In this document: positions 63,395 to 64,000 of the stretch, piece after piece
Layout of the letters: every line of letters starts with the position of its first letter
How positions within the stretch are numbered: position 1 is the stretch's first letter
Assembly: GCF_900130005.1 (NCBI RefSeq)
Contig: NZ_FQXP01000003.1
Span: forward strand, 62,001 to 126,000
Origin: Clostridium collagenovorans DSM 3089
GTDB taxonomy: Bacteria; Bacillota; Clostridia; Clostridiales; Clostridiaceae
DNA length: 64,000 nucleotides
Direction: 5' to 3'
Position numbers and translations under genes: made by a program
The notes under the pieces: model-generated
The model's database searches: none
What the model saw: only the letters and a program-made list of their open reading frames with translations
Told to the model about the DNA's origin: nothing

Positions 63395-64000
63395 TTAATT
63401 GTTATTATTTAACCAGTTAAATGCACAGGTTGAGTAAATAGAAGCGCCATATGCCATAGCATTCTCATCAAATAGTACATTAGGATTATGATGAGGATAA
63501 TCATTTCCAGGTACATGACAGCCTAACATGAAATACACAGTGGGAACCTCTTTTGATATAAAAGCAAGATCATCAGAAGGTGTAACACGATAATTAGGTA
63601 TGTATTTCATATTCTCATCTATATCTTCAACATATGAAACTAGCTCTTTCAAAAGAGTAGGATCTGTATAAGTTGAAGGAACAGAAGAGAGAACTTCATA
63701 TTGAATTTTAACATTACACATTAGTTCAGTAGACTTTATAATATCTTGAATTCTAGAAAAAAGTTTATTTCTTACTTCTGTATTATAAGTTCTTAATGTA
63801 CCTTGAAGTGTAGCTATATTTGGAATTATATTAGGTGAATTTCCAGAGGAAAACTGTCCTAAGGTTAAGCTAGCCGTTTCCATTGAGGGAGTTTCACGTG
63901 CAATTAGTTCTTGAAAACTCAAATATATATGAACACCAGCATTTATAGGATCAATACCACTGTGAGGAAGGGCACCATGACAACCCTTACCTGTGATTGT
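63395..64000 (-). CDS. M20 family metallo-amidohydrolase (partial, C-terminal part)
   Basis: The frame stays open to the window edge, so the N-terminal metal-binding half is missing here. Seen: GKGCHGALPHSGIDPINAG (dimerisation-domain motif normally GGHGA, here with Cys for the second Gly), TPSDDLAFISKEVPTVYFMLG, HHNPNVLFDENAMAYGASIY with the last metal ligand His. This is the IAA-amino-acid hydrolase/N-acyl-amino-acid deacylase/HmrA group. Neighbouring MFS gene downstream. Confidence 0.9.
   Translation of the reverse strand, partial: TITGKGCHGALPHSGIDPINAGVHIYLSFQELIARETPSMETASLTLGQFSSGNSPNIIPNIATLQGTLRTYNTEVRNKLFSRIQDIIKSTELMCNVKIQYEVLSSVPSTYTDPTLLKELVSYVEDIDENMKYIPNYRVTPSDDLAFISKEVPTVYFMLGCHVPGNDYPHHNPNVLFDENAMAYGASIYSTCAFNWLNNNN

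Overview
This is an AT-rich, Gram-positive chromosomal window whose content points to Clostridium sensu stricto. The evidence is strong AGGAGG-type ribosome binding sites, intrinsic terminators, a T-box leader, the large single-chain PurL, PurBox operators of the Bacillus/Clostridium PurR type, FusB-type EF-G binding protein, DIP1984/septicolysin-like protein and CD3324-family protein. I see no rRNA, tRNA, CRISPR array, insertion sequence or prophage.

Layout. (1) 0.3-6 kb: an L-cysteine desulfidase-like Fe-S enzyme, then a selenium/sulfur handling locus (class V aminotransferase divergent from yedE-yedF-DUF3343, with overlapping reading frames) and a fused MsrA-MsrB. (2) 6-8.6 kb: a methionine T-box leader in front of a divergent MetRS-like enzyme whose KMSKS loop is degraded. 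(3) 8.7-12.9 kb: a lantibiotic/antimicrobial-peptide ABC transporter (ATPase plus two permeases) followed by its response regulator and sensor kinase, with no bacteriocin gene nearby. (4) 13-22 kb: single genes of accessory type (hexapeptide acyltransferase, two GNAT/four-helix-bundle type enzymes, two XRE regulators, SEC-C methionine aminopeptidase, Fes-like esterase, DUF2087 regulator, VanZ) with remnants and small ORFs between them. (5) 22.6-27.8 kb: an msrA relic, an Erm/KsgA-type methyltransferase with a two-component system, TVP38, and FusB with a leader hairpin. (6) 28-33.4 kb: a cell-surface locus: Cthe_2159-type beta-helix lipoprotein, two-component system, DUF4956 membrane protein and VTC-domain polyphosphate polymerase. 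(7) 33.6-39 kb: small genes, cyclophilin lipoprotein, Na+/alanine symporter. (8) 39.3-51.6 kb: de novo purine synthesis, purL, purEC, purFMNH, purD, with PurBox-like sites upstream of purL and purE. (9) 52-64 kb: GNAT, ATP-cone protein, peptidase E-like protein, TSUP permease, RlmD, a 90-bp duplicated element, dTMP kinase-like protein, serine hydrolase, a methyltransferase pseudogene, and an MFS transporter with an M20 amidohydrolase cut by the window edge.

I did not find a system that I could call entirely new. The observations most worth a second look are: a T-box-controlled MetRS paralogue with a non-canonical KMSKS loop and a possible translationally coupled leader peptide; the terminator hairpin that carries the Shine-Dalgarno of the peptide-resistance ABC operon; the hairpin-plus-U-tract directly before the fusB-like start codon; a roughly 100-bp element present three times, each time between divergent genes; a 33-residue Cys-containing peptide ORF with a perfect ribosome binding site; the 90-bp duplicated element after rlmD; and the nested 110-nt hairpin after purD.
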